A DNA stretch of 10,095 bases. It comes from Deltaproteobacteria bacterium TMED58 (GTDB lineage Bacteria > Desulfobacterota_D > UBA1144). The notes below the pieces were generated by a model, which did no database searches, was not told where the DNA came from, and saw only the letters and a list, made by a program, of their open reading frames with translations. The stretch is taken from positions 310,384 through 320,478 of the forward strand of contig NHDL02000001.1 of assembly GCA_002167555.2 (NCBI GenBank), written 5' to 3'. Below are positions 1 to 9,553 of this stretch, piece by piece; the first letter of the stretch is position 1, and each line of letters begins with the position of its first letter. Both the position numbers and the translations under genes were made by a program.

Positions 1-159
1 TAGATGTTCCCATGTTGCGGAATATCCATCAAAAAGACTAGCTAATATGAGGAAGATAGGAACTAGGAAAATTATCGAAATTATCGAGAAAAAAAACTTA
101 GTCAGATTTAAATAATTCTTAACAGATTTTAAATTTTTACTAATACCATTTAAGTTCAT
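1..159 (-). CDS. fbpB: Iron(III) ABC transporter permease, N-terminal fragment (partial)
   Basis: This is the first 53 codons of a gene that runs off the left edge of the window. The ATG at 159-157 lies inside the last codons of the iron-binding protein gene, so the two overlap by 20 bases in different frames. The frame is open to the edge. It encodes a short polar start (MNLNGISKN...), a hydrophobic first membrane segment at about residues 22-42 (FFFSIISIIFLVPIFLILAS), and then SLFDGYSATWEHL. A first transmembrane helix ending in a Pro-rich stretch and followed by a W-x-H-L motif is typical of the start of FbpB/FutB-type inner-membrane permeases, which move ferric iron delivered by the periplasmic binding protein. 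The position directly downstream of that protein's gene supports the call. No good Shine-Dalgarno sequence is visible, so translational coupling to the upstream gene is likely. The conserved EAA loops lie outside the window, so family assignment rests on this stub and context. Confidence 0.75.
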   Translation of the reverse strand, partial: MNLNGISKNLKSVKNYLNLTKFFFSIISIIFLVPIFLILASLFDGYSATWEHL

Positions 160-1165
160 CCATTATCTTAACAGCTTTTGGATTATTTTTGCCAAGAATT
201 TTTATAGAAATATCATCTTGTTTAAAATTAGTTCCAAATTGTTTTAATAGTGGATGAGGATCAATATTTTTTAAAACAGAATATTCAAATGTATTGTTTA
301 TTATGTGTTTTTGAGCTTCTTCGGTTAGTAGAAATTCCAAAAATTTAACTGCATTATCATAGTTAGGTGAGTTTTTTAGAATCCCAGCCCCACTTATGTT
401 CATATGGGTTCCACGATTATCTTGATTTGGGAAGTGAATTTTAACTCTTTTTGCAGCATTTTTTTGATCTTCCCCTTTTTTCCCCGACAACATTAAACCA
501 ATGTAATAACTGTTTGCTATAGCAATTTCAGCTTCACCATAAGATACAGCAATTATCTGAGCCCTATCATTACCTTGCGGTTTTCTTGAAAAATTTGAAA
601 TAAAATTATTCATCCATATTTTAGTAGATCTCATTCCATTATGGTGAATTAGCGAGGCAACTAATGATTGATTGTAAATGTTATTAGAGCTTCTAATAGC
701 AATTTTGTTCTTCCATTTGGGTAAAGATAAATCCTCGTAACTTAATGACTCAATATCTTTTTTATCTGTTATGTTGGGATTATAGAATATGACACGAGCC
801 CTTTTTGTTATAGCAATCCATTTATTGTCCCCTCCAATTAAATTTTCAGGCAATACGCTATTTATCTTTTTAGATTTTATCTTTTGAAAAAGCCCAGATT
901 CTTGAACTTTCCAAAGATTACCAGCATCGACAACAAATAAAATATCTGCAGGAGAATCTTCACCTTCGGACTTAATTCTTTCAATTAAAACTTTTCCCTT
1001 AGAAGAGATATAGTTTACTTTTATTCCATATTTTTTTTCAAATTTTTCATAAAGTTCTTTATCGGATTTATAGTGCCTTGCAGTATATAAATTGATTTCT
1101 TGGGCGGAAAATACAGATATATTGGGGAATAATATTAAAGATAAAAGTAAAAGGATTTTAATCAT
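140..1165 (-). CDS. fbpA: Iron(III) ABC transporter, periplasmic substrate-binding protein (FbpA/FutA type)
   Basis: It captures ferric iron in the periplasm and hands it to the permease encoded next to it. The 341-residue product begins with a Sec signal peptide (K3, hydrophobic core 4-19, likely cleavage after VFSA at 21). Iron-ligand candidates are visible: H31-Y32 in YTARHY, Y128 in KRARVIFY and the tandem Y220-Y221 in ANSYYIG. This matches the His plus multi-Tyr pattern known for FutA-like proteins. Other family marks are EGEDSPADILFVVDAG near 67-82 and LPKWKNKIAI near 148. Length is normal. The frame extends to a GTG at 1174, but that GTG is part of a GAGGTG Shine-Dalgarno sequence (1172-1177) sitting 6 bases before the ATG at 1165, so I take the ATG. 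A promoter with a possible Fur box lies just upstream, which would give induction under iron starvation (inference). Only the exact ligand assignment is uncertain. Confidence 0.93.
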   Translation of the reverse strand: MIKILLLLSLILFPNISVFSAQEINLYTARHYKSDKELYEKFEKKYGIKVNYISSKGKVLIERIKSEGEDSPADILFVVDAGNLWKVQESGLFQKIKSKKINSVLPENLIGGDNKWIAITKRARVIFYNPNITDKKDIESLSYEDLSLPKWKNKIAIRSSNNIYNQSLVASLIHHNGMRSTKIWMNNFISNFSRKPQGNDRAQIIAVSYGEAEIAIANSYYIGLMLSGKKGEDQKNAAKRVKIHFPNQDNRGTHMNISGAGILKNSPNYDNAVKFLEFLLTEEAQKHIINNTFEYSVLKNIDPHPLLKQFGTNFKQDDISIKILGKNNPKAVKIMDELKWY

Positions 1166-1194
1166 TGTTTGCACCTCGAATAAATATTATGGAT

Positions 1195-1222
1195 ATAATA
1201 CATCCAAGATAGTGATATTCAA
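1195..1222 (-). promoter_or_regulatory. Candidate sigma-70 promoter for the iron-binding protein gene
   Basis: On the minus strand, TTGAAT (1217-1222) and TATTAT (1195-1200) are separated by 16 bases, a plausible -35/-10 pair. The -10 lies about 30 bases before the start codon. This would let the iron transporter be transcribed independently of the acidic-protein gene 74 bases upstream. Seen by eye only; in AT-rich DNA such pairs also arise by chance. Confidence 0.45.
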
Positions 1223-1226
1223 TTGT
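1208..1226. promoter_or_regulatory. Possible Fur box overlapping the -35 of the iron transporter promoter
   Basis: The 19-base sequence GATAGTGATATTCAATTGT matches the classical Fur box GATAATGATAATCATTATC at 13 of 19 positions, including ten of the first eleven except position 5 and the GATA/ATTC core. It covers the candidate -35 (1217-1222), so a bound repressor would block RNA polymerase. Placement in front of an iron(III) importer is what iron-dependent repression predicts. The match is moderate and the background is AT-rich, so this is a hypothesis. Confidence 0.4.
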
Positions 1227-1239
1227 GCTTTACAAAAAA

Positions 1240-1557
1240 TTAATTTTCTTCTTCAATATCAGCAAGATCATCATCTTCGAATTCATCAAGCTCTTCCAGG
1301 TCACCCAAATCGTCTAAATCATCAATTTCTTCTAAGTCTTCAAATTCATCTTCATCTTCAGTATCATCATGAGTGTCAATTTCTTCTTCAATTTCCTCTT
1401 CATCGTCATCTGATTCTTCCCAGATATCATCATCATAATCTATCTCTTCCTCTAAATCTTCAAGTATTTCTTCCTCGAATTCTCGAAATTCTTCGCCACC
1501 ACCTAACAAAAATGCTAAAAATAATGGTTTATTTGATGGGAATTTTTGCTCTTTCAA
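1240..1557 (-). CDS. Small, extremely acidic hypothetical protein
   Basis: I do not recognise this 105-residue protein. The first ~20 residues are different from the rest: a mildly basic start (MKEQKFPSNK), then a short hydrophobic stretch PLFLAFLLGGG (11-21). From residue 22 to the end about 55 of 84 residues are Asp or Glu, with only one Arg and no Lys. Residues 73-93 form seven triplets of two mostly acidic residues plus a hydrophobic one. The start is a TTG at 1557, preceded 5 bases upstream by a perfect GGAGGT (1563-1568), which argues strongly that it is translated. A TTGACT/TATTTT promoter lies further upstream. The gene is followed after 74 bases by the iron-binding protein gene on the same strand. 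The opposite-strand reading frame here is low-complexity shadow. Roles such as cation buffering, nucleic-acid mimicry or a chaperone-like tail are speculation. Confidence 0.72.
   Translation of the reverse strand: MKEQKFPSNKPLFLAFLLGGGEEFREFEEEILEDLEEEIDYDDDIWEESDDDEEEIEEEIDTHDDTEDEDEFEDLEEIDDLDDLGDLEELDEFEDDDLADIEEEN
1279..1341 (-). repeat. Acidic-acidic-hydrophobic tripeptide repeat within the acidic protein
   Basis: Codons 73-93 read EDL EEI DDL DDL GDL EEL DEF, seven consecutive triplets with a hydrophobic residue at every third position (75, 78, 81, 84, 87, 90, 93) and an acidic residue at nearly all others. At the DNA level this is an imperfect 9-base period on a purine-rich coding strand, consistent with growth by short tandem duplication. 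Confidence 0.7.
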
Positions 1558-1562
1558 TTAAT

Positions 1563-1568
1563 ACCTCC
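1563..1568 (-). promoter_or_regulatory. Strong Shine-Dalgarno site that fixes the TTG start of the acidic protein
   Basis: The minus strand reads GGAGGT, then five bases, then TTG at 1557-1555. No ATG or GTG is available for this frame, and this ideal ribosome-binding site is the main evidence that the low-complexity frame is a real gene. Confidence 0.75.
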
Positions 1569-1588
1569 AGAACTAAAGACTACAATTT

Positions 1589-1616
1589 AAAATATATAGA
1601 CCTGTAAAAAAGTCAA
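1589..1616 (-). promoter_or_regulatory. Candidate sigma-70 promoter for the acidic-protein gene
   Basis: On the minus strand TTGACT (1611-1616) and TATTTT (1589-1594) are separated by 16 bases. The -35 is close to consensus and the -10 is moderate. It lies about 30 bases upstream of the TTG start. It would form a divergent arrangement with the ribBA promoter in the 147-base gap 1558-1704. Confidence 0.5.
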
Positions 1617-1641
1617 TAGGATTTTTTAACAATTTTTATGC

Positions 1642-1669
1642 TTGGTTTATTTTTTAAAATGTATATCAT
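1642..1669 (+). promoter_or_regulatory. Candidate promoter for the ribBA-ribH-nusB-trpDC operon
   Basis: TTGGTT (1642-1647) and TATCAT (1664-1669) are spaced by 16 bases, about 36 bases before the ribBA start. The remaining leader is too short for an FMN riboswitch and shows none of its conserved helices, so flavin feedback at the RNA level is not evident here. Confidence 0.45.
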
Positions 1670-1704
1670 TTAGTGGTAAGAGTTTTTAATTAAAGAGGTG
1701 TGTT

Positions 1705-2913
1705 TTGCCAATATCTAAAATAGAAGATGCAATAAAAGATATAAAGAAAGGGAAAATGGTTATCTTAGTTGATGATCAAGATAGGGAGAACGAAGGTGAT
1801 TTAATAATTTCAGCCGAGTTTGCTACACCTGAAGCTATAAATTTTATGGCAACTCATGGTAGAGGCCTAATATGCCTTTCTGTTGATAATAATAAAGCTA
1901 AAAAGCTAGACTTGTCTCCAGTGAAAAGTCCCTCTGATGATAATTTAGATTCAACCGCTTTTACAGTTTCTATTGATGCAAAAAAAGATGTAACGACAGG
2001 AATATCTGCTCATGATAGGTCCAAAACAGCTATGATGGTTGCTAGTGATTCATCGGTTGCAGATGATTTCGATAGACCGGGTCACATGTTCCCATTAATT
2101 GCTAGAGACGGCGGTATATTGGTTCGCGCAGGCCATACTGAAGCCTCTGTTGATATATCAAGAATTGCAGGATTAAAACCTTGTGCTGTAATTTGTGAAA
2201 TTATGAACGATGATGGTTCAATGGCAAGATTAAAAGATTGCGAAAAATTTGCTAAAAAACATAAGATTAAAATCGCAACCATTGCTGATTTGATTAGTTA
2301 CAGATTAAAAAAAGAATCATTTGTATCACTTTATGCTAAATGTAATTTGCCAACCGATTATGGAGAATTCACTTGCTATTCTTTTGACAGCGAGATTGAT
2401 AATAAGACTCATCTAGCTTTTGTAATGGGTAATATTAAAGCTAATAAAGAATATTTAGTAAGAGTTCATTCAGAATGCCTGACGGGCGACTTATTTGGTT
2501 CTAAAAGGTGTGATTGTGGATCCCAACTTCATAAAGCAATGGAGATTATCCAGAAAGAGGGAGAAGGAGTCTTACTCTATCTTCGACAAGAAGGTAGAGG
2601 TATAGGTATTAGCAAAAAGATTAAATCCTATTCTTTACAAGAAGAGGGATTAGATACAGTTGAGGCTAATCATGCACTTGGATTTAGTGAAGATTTAAGA
2701 GAGTACGGAACTGGTGCACAAATATTGAGAGACCTTGGCCTAAAGAAAATTAAGCTTTTAACTAACAATCCTAGAAAAGTTGCAGGCTTAGACGGCTACG
2801 GAATTAGAATTACAAAAACTGTACCAATTGAAGTTGTTCCCGTTAAAGAGAATTTGAAATATCTAAAAACCAAGAAGAATAAGTTAGGACATAAGCTCAG
2901 CTTGGTAGAATAG
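1705..2913 (+). CDS. ribBA: Bifunctional 3,4-dihydroxy-2-butanone-4-phosphate synthase / GTP cyclohydrolase II
   Basis: Both entry reactions of riboflavin synthesis are fused in one 402-residue cytosolic enzyme. The N-terminal RibB half turns ribulose 5-phosphate into the four-carbon unit: the acidic metal and substrate loop [10 protein letters not shown] is at 23-32 and the GHTEASVD motif near 144. The C-terminal RibA half opens GTP: zinc-binding cysteines in HSECLTG and KRCDCG (about 255-271), [10 protein letters not shown] near 293, [10 protein letters not shown] and TNNPRK near 353. All key motifs of both halves are present, so both look active. The start is TTG at 1705, four bases after GAGGTG (1695-1700); an in-frame stop at 1687 rules out a longer product and no other start precedes the catalytic loop. 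It opens a same-strand run of five genes and is followed two bases later by ribH. Confidence 0.97.
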   Translation: MPISKIEDAIKDIKKGKMVILVDDQDRENEGDLIISAEFATPEAINFMATHGRGLICLSVDNNKAKKLDLSPVKSPSDDNLDSTAFTVSIDAKKDVTTGISAHDRSKTAMMVASDSSVADDFDRPGHMFPLIARDGGILVRAGHTEASVDISRIAGLKPCAVICEIMNDDGSMARLKDCEKFAKKHKIKIATIADLISYRLKKESFVSLYAKCNLPTDYGEFTCYSFDSEIDNKTHLAFVMGNIKANKEYLVRVHSECLTGDLFGSKRCDCGSQLHKAMEIIQKEGEGVLLYLRQEGRGIGISKKIKSYSLQEEGLDTVEANHALGFSEDLREYGTGAQILRDLGLKKIKLLTNNPRKVAGLDGYGIRITKTVPIEVVPVKENLKYLKTKKNKLGHKLSLVE

Positions 2914-2915
2914 AA

Positions 2916-3380
2916 ATGAAGGACGAAGTTAGAATAGTCTCCGAAGAAGAGCTTCATATATGCATAGTTATAAGTACTTTTTATAAAAATATTTCAGAGA
3001 GACAGTTGGAAAATGCAAGTACTATCTTGATTGATAAGTTGGGGGTTAAGAAGAGTCAACTTCGAGTAGTTGAATGCCTTGGCTCATTAGAGTTACCCTA
3101 CTTAATAAATTCAGTTTGCAAGAAGTTTAAGCCTGATGGAGTTGTAGCTTTAGGTTGTATAATTGAAGGAGAGACATCTCATTATGAGGTGATTTCAAAC
3201 GCAATATTTGATAAACTGATACAAATTAGTATAAATCATGATACTCCAATTACTTCGGCTGTTTTAACTGTTAAGAATCAGTCTCAAGCAGAAGAGAGAT
3301 CAAATGGGGGAGTAAAGGACAGAGCAATTGAGGCTGCTTTAAGTTTAGTGAATTTAATCAATTTGAAAAAGGAATTTTAA
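2916..3380 (+). CDS. ribH: 6,7-dimethyl-8-ribityllumazine synthase
   Basis: It condenses the RibB product with the ribitylamino-pyrimidine made from the RibA product, giving the lumazine that riboflavin synthase consumes. The 154-residue length is typical. Visible motifs are F22 in STFYKNIS (substrate-stacking aromatic region), GSLELP at 56-61, ALGCIIEGETSHYEV around 78-92 with the catalytic histidine at 89, and PITSAVLTVKNQSQAEERS near 111-129, ending the substrate and phosphate contact region. The start ATG lies 2 bases after the ribBA stop and has only a weak ribosome-binding site, so coupling with ribBA is likely. Placing ribBA and ribH together keeps the two branches of the pathway in step. 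The final enzyme RibE and the deaminase RibD are not in this window. Confidence 0.96.
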   Translation: MKDEVRIVSEEELHICIVISTFYKNISERQLENASTILIDKLGVKKSQLRVVECLGSLELPYLINSVCKKFKPDGVVALGCIIEGETSHYEVISNAIFDKLIQISINHDTPITSAVLTVKNQSQAEERSNGGVKDRAIEAALSLVNLINLKKEF

Positions 3381-3383
3381 ATT

Positions 3384-4082
3384 ATGAGATATTGGATAGA
3401 TAGACGAGCTAGGGAGTTGTCATTAAGATTTATGTATAGTTTAGATGTAAAATCAGCAGATTTTTCTTATGATTTTGATGATTTCACTTCTAATGTCTCA
3501 AATTTCTGGGATACCAATCCCATAAATAATTATTATATGCTTAAGGTTATGCGAATCAAGGATGAAGATATGATTGTTATTGGTTCAGCTGCACTTAGCA
3601 ATAATAAGATTTTTTTGAGAATAATTAGTAAGGATAAATTTGATAAACTAACAACTAAAGTATCTAATCCTGAGAAATTCAAAGTTTTTTTGAAAACATA
3701 TAATTTAAATGAAAAAATCGAAGGACACGACGCGGATTTTTACAAACTTTTAAGAGATATCTTTTCAAATTCTAAAAAGGTTGTTACAAAAAATGTTATA
3801 AAGAATAAAGCCGATGAAATAATCCACGGTTGCGTCAAGAATATTAAGCCCATTGATGACCAAATTGACCAAAGCATTAAAAATTGGAGATTTGATAGGA
3901 TTAATTCAGTTGATTTAAATATTTTGAGAATCGCAGTTTTTGAGATTTTATTTTCAAAAGGAATTCCTGTGCCAGTTAGCATTAAAGAGGCAATTGTTCT
4001 TGCATTAAAATATAGCTCAGATGAATCTTGCAGCTTTATAAATGGAATATTAGATACTATATCCAAAAGAGCACTTCAATGA
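3384..4082 (+). CDS. nusB: Transcription antitermination factor NusB with a large internal insertion
   Basis: NusB binds boxA RNA with NusE (ribosomal protein S10) and supports antitermination of rRNA operons. The N-terminal helix RRARELSLRFMYSLD (7-21) and the C-terminal half are clear: ADEIIHGCVKNIKPIDDQI near 143-161, W168, RINSVDLNILRIAVFEIL near 172-189, IPVPVSIKEAIVLALKYS near 194-211 and SFINGILD near 217. The product is 232 residues, against about 140 in E. coli. The excess, about 95 residues, lies between roughly 30 and 135, where E. coli has a short linker. This insert has hydrophobic beta-like stretches (MIVIGSAAL, KIFLRII) and no motif I know. Long NusB proteins occur elsewhere, for example in Bacteroidetes, but the insert cannot be matched by eye. 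AAGGA sits 10 bases before the ATG; the stop overlaps the trpD start. The ribH-nusB pairing is common in bacteria. Confidence 0.92.
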   Translation: MRYWIDRRARELSLRFMYSLDVKSADFSYDFDDFTSNVSNFWDTNPINNYYMLKVMRIKDEDMIVIGSAALSNNKIFLRIISKDKFDKLTTKVSNPEKFKVFLKTYNLNEKIEGHDADFYKLLRDIFSNSKKVVTKNVIKNKADEIIHGCVKNIKPIDDQIDQSIKNWRFDRINSVDLNILRIAVFEILFSKGIPVPVSIKEAIVLALKYSSDESCSFINGILDTISKRALQ

Positions 4083-5082
4083 TTAGTCCTATTTTAGAAA
4101 AGCTATGTGAAGGCCAGAATTTATCTGAGGAAGAAATAGAATTAATTTTTTCTTCTATGATGAAAGGAGAGCTGAGTGACATACAATCCTCATCATTCCT
4201 GACTGCTTTAAAAATAAAAAAACCTTCGGCAGATGAAATTTTTTTCGCATCAAATGTACTTTTGAAGAACCTTGATGATGTTCCGAATCATAGCATGGAA
4301 CTTTTAGATCTTTGCGGAACAGGTGGAGATTCTAAGTCAACCTTGAATGTCTCAACTATAAGCTCTCTTTTACTAGCTTCATTAGGAATAAAAATCGCCA
4401 AACATGGTAATAGATCCGTTTCGAGTAAAGTTGGTAGCGCAGATTTAATAGAAAAGCTTGGATTATCTATGGATGTCGATTTAAATGAATCATTAAGCTC
4501 AATTAAAAATACAAATTTTTCTTTTCTTTTCGCCCCCAATTTTCATAAATCAATGAAAAATGTTTCTCATATAAGAAAAGATTTAAAAATGAGGACAATC
4601 TTTAATATTTTAGGTCCATTGGTGAATCCACTAAGGCCAAAATCTCAAATAATGGGAGTATATGATATCGAATTAGTCCCTATTATGGCAAAAGTTCTTC
4701 AAAAACAGGGAGTAAAAAATGCATTGGTGGTTCATGGGCTTGATGGTATGGACGAGATATCTATTTGTAGTAAAACTTTTATAGCAGAGGTAAATGGTAA
4801 AGAAATATTAGAATATGAATTTAATCCTGAGGATTATGGTTTCAAGCTGTCATCTAGTGAATCATTAGTTATTGAATCTTCAGATCAATCAAAAGAAATC
4901 ACTGATGGAATATTTAATAATAAAATAAAAGATTCTCGAAGAGATATATGTATATTAAATGCGGGTGCGGGTTTATACATCTCTGGAAATGCAGAATCAT
5001 TAGAGGATGCTTTTGTCTTAGTTGAATCAAAATTAGACTCTGGTGAAATAAACGCTTCTTTCCAAGAGATTTTAGCGAAATA

Positions 5083-5083
<1 letters not shown>
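4079..5083 (+). CDS. trpD: Anthranilate phosphoribosyltransferase
   Basis: It joins anthranilate to phosphoribosyl pyrophosphate, the second step of tryptophan synthesis from chorismate. The 334-residue product has the full motif set: CGTGGDSKSTLNVST at 79-93 (pyrophosphate loop), KHGNRSVSSKVGSAD at 108-122 (anthranilate side), FAPNFHKSMKNVSHIRKDL near 157, RTIFNILGPLVNP near 178 and DGMDEIS near 222, whose Asp-Glu pair binds magnesium. The frame runs back to an ATG at 4028, but that adds 17 unrelated residues inside nusB. The ATG at 4079, which forms an ATGA overlap with the nusB stop, gives the normal TrpD N-terminus and is preferred. It is not fused to the TrpG amidotransferase. The last base of its stop begins the trpC start (TAATG), so translation of the two is probably coupled. 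Confidence 0.96.
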
Positions 5084-7647
<2,564 letters not shown>

Positions 7648-7652
7648 ATTTA

Positions 7653-8513
7653 ATGTACTACATTGAGTTATTATCAAAGCACGAAATTCAAGACAAAGAT
7701 TTTCTTGTTTTTTATGATAATTTTGATTGTGTCTTTACTCAATATAAAGAAAATAATATGTACAATATCGAGGTGCTCTTTAAATACCATAAAGATATAG
7801 AGCTGTTTGTAGACTTTTGTAGTAATAAAAAGAATTTAAGTCAAAACCCTATACATTCCTTGGTTGATAAGCCTAAAATTAAAACATTTAGATACGAAGA
7901 AGCAGATAATTGGATTAATTATTTAGGCCCAATTAATATTACAGAAGATTTTAGAATTGTACCCCCATGGCATTCATTAAGTGAGAGTAATGATATAATT
8001 ATAAATCCCTCGCTAGCTTTTGGAACAGGACATCATGAGACAACCCGTTCTTGTTTAGATTTATTACTAAAAACAAAGGATAGCTTTTTTTTAACAAAAC
8101 CTATTAACTCAATTCTAGATGTTGGAACTGGAAGTGGAATTCTAAGTATTTTTTCCTCTTTAATTTTTCAATGTAAGGTTAATGGAATTGATATTGATCT
8201 GGAAGCAATAAACCAATCATTAAGTAATTTAAAATTAAATTCCAAAGTTTCTAATGTTGACTTTAAACTTAAAAATTTAGAGGAGGTTGATGGTAATTTT
8301 GACTTAATTATCATTAATATTTCATTGGATTACTTATTATCAAAGTTAGTATTAGTTGAAGAAAAGCTTAATAAAAGTGGAGTTCTAATTATATCCGGTT
8401 TCTTATTCATTGATATTAAAGATTTAAACTTGTTGTTGAAAGATGCAAAATTCGTCATAATCAACATTATCCATCTTAATGACTGGGTTTCTATGGTTTT
8501 AAAGAAGAAATGA
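7653..8513 (+). CDS. prmA: Ribosomal protein L11 methyltransferase
   Basis: PrmA uses S-adenosylmethionine to methylate ribosomal protein L11 in the cytosol. The 286-residue product shows a divergent N-terminal substrate-recognition domain (about 1-90), then the family-defining linker and catalytic region: VPPWHS near 103, INPSLAFGTGHHETT at 117-131, the SAM-binding loop ILDVGTGSGIL at 154-164, the acidic ribose ligand in GIDID near 178, and NISLDYL at 222-228 in place of the usual N-I-L-A-x-x-L. That second-position change in the substrate loop is mild. Length is typical. The ATG lies 5 bases after the bamD stop without a strong ribosome-binding site, and the gene's own stop overlaps the mtnA start in an ATGA joint, so the three genes are probably co-translated from the bamD promoter. 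Confidence 0.93.
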   Translation: MYYIELLSKHEIQDKDFLVFYDNFDCVFTQYKENNMYNIEVLFKYHKDIELFVDFCSNKKNLSQNPIHSLVDKPKIKTFRYEEADNWINYLGPINITEDFRIVPPWHSLSESNDIIINPSLAFGTGHHETTRSCLDLLLKTKDSFFLTKPINSILDVGTGSGILSIFSSLIFQCKVNGIDIDLEAINQSLSNLKLNSKVSNVDFKLKNLEEVDGNFDLIIINISLDYLLSKLVLVEEKLNKSGVLIISGFLFIDIKDLNLLLKDAKFVIINIIHLNDWVSMVLKKK

Positions 8514-9553
8514 AAGAAATAATTTATTTTTCAAAATCACAAAGTGTCTTTATTTTAGATCAAACTTTACTTCCATTTAAAGTCAAATACGTAGAATCTA
8601 AAAATTATAAATCAATCATTAAATTAATAAAAAAATTGAGCATAAGAGGAGCTCCGGCTATTGGGGTAGCTGGATCTTTTGCCGCTTATTTGGCAATAAA
8701 AGATTTAAAAAGTAAATCAAAAATTAACCTCATAAAAGATGTAACTAAAAGGTTGAATGAAATAGGGTCCTCTAGGCCTACCGCTGTAAATTTAATGTGG
8801 TCAATGAAGAGATTTCACAATTTACTTTTATCTAATTCAACGAAGGACCATATAGATTTAACTAATTTATTTTTAAAAGAGGCCAAATACATATTTAATC
8901 ATGAAAAAAAAGTATCAACACTAATTTCAAAGATTGGGTCAAGTATTTTTTTTAAAAATTGCAAAGTTATAACCCATTGTAATACCGGTTCTTTGGCAAC
9001 AACAGGGCCTGGTACTGCCTTGGGTGTTATTAAAATTGCAAATAAAAGATATAAAGGTATACAGGTTTTTGCAACGGAAACTAGGCCATTGATGCAAGGC
9101 TCTCGTCTAACAGTATGGGAGTGTGAGCAGAACAATATTGATTGCACATTAATAACCGATTCAATGGTATCACACGTTATAAAAGAGAATCAAATCAATC
9201 TAGTTATTGTTGGAGCAGATAGGGTAGCAATTAACGGAGATATTGCAAATAAAATAGGAACTTATCAACTAGCAATTGCATGCAATTATCATAAAATTCC
9301 TTTTTATGTTGCAGCGCCATTATCAACATTTGATTTTAATTCTAAAAATGGTGAGGATATTGTGATAGAGCAGCGATCTAGTGACGAAGTTACAAAAATC
9401 ATGGGTTATCAAATTTCCAAAGCAAAAAAAATTGCAAACCCAGCCTTTGATGTAACGCCTAGGGAACTAGTTTCAGGGATAATTACTGAAAAAGGAATTA
9501 TCAAAAATCCAAATAAAAAAATAATTAGTAAGCTTAAAGATTATTGCTGTTAA
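8510..9553 (+). CDS. mtnA: S-methyl-5-thioribose-1-phosphate isomerase
   Basis: MtnA isomerises methylthioribose 1-phosphate to methylthioribulose 1-phosphate in methionine salvage. The 347-residue protein is full length for the family (related to eIF2B subunits). Motifs in order: ILDQTLLP at 15-22, SIRGAPAIGVAGS at 44-56 (phosphate binding), SSRPTAVNLMWS at 87-98, THCNTGSLATTGPGTALG at 155-172 with the catalytic cysteine at 157, FATETRPLMQGSRLT at 187-201, ITDSMVSH near 215, GADR at 235-238 with the catalytic aspartate at 237, NGDIANKIGTYQLA at 242-255, and NPAFDVTP near the end. The family-specific Cys and Asp distinguish it from the regulatory eIF2B-like relatives. It is the last gene of the bamD-prmA-mtnA run; no other methionine-salvage gene is in the window. 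Its 3' end overlaps the convergent zinc-finger gene by 20 bases. Confidence 0.96.
   Translation: MKEIIYFSKSQSVFILDQTLLPFKVKYVESKNYKSIIKLIKKLSIRGAPAIGVAGSFAAYLAIKDLKSKSKINLIKDVTKRLNEIGSSRPTAVNLMWSMKRFHNLLLSNSTKDHIDLTNLFLKEAKYIFNHEKKVSTLISKIGSSIFFKNCKVITHCNTGSLATTGPGTALGVIKIANKRYKGIQVFATETRPLMQGSRLTVWECEQNNIDCTLITDSMVSHVIKENQINLVIVGADRVAINGDIANKIGTYQLAIACNYHKIPFYVAAPLSTFDFNSKNGEDIVIEQRSSDEVTKIMGYQISKAKKIANPAFDVTPRELVSGIITEKGIIKNPNKKIISKLKDYCC

Noticed and set aside
1236-1247. 12-base palindrome AAAATTAATTTT at the end of the acidic gene as a terminator
   Set aside because: All A/T pairs with no loop; the hairpin would be too weak, although a T run follows on the minus strand.
1092-1607. Plus-strand open frame of 171 codons across the acidic gene
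   Set aside because: It is the antisense of the GA-rich acidic gene (His/Leu/Gln-rich shadow), has no ribosome-binding site and also runs into the iron-binding protein gene.
1601-1632. Imperfect inverted repeat of A and T runs in the divergent gap as a regulatory hairpin
   Set aside because: Arms match only through A/T tracts expected by chance in this composition, and it overlaps the -35 of the minus-strand promoter.
1558-1704. FMN riboswitch before ribBA
   Set aside because: The region is too short once the promoter is placed, and none of the conserved RFN-element sequences are seen.
3740-4066. Minus-strand open frame inside nusB
   Set aside because: Shadow frame over conserved NusB residues with no promoter or ribosome-binding site.
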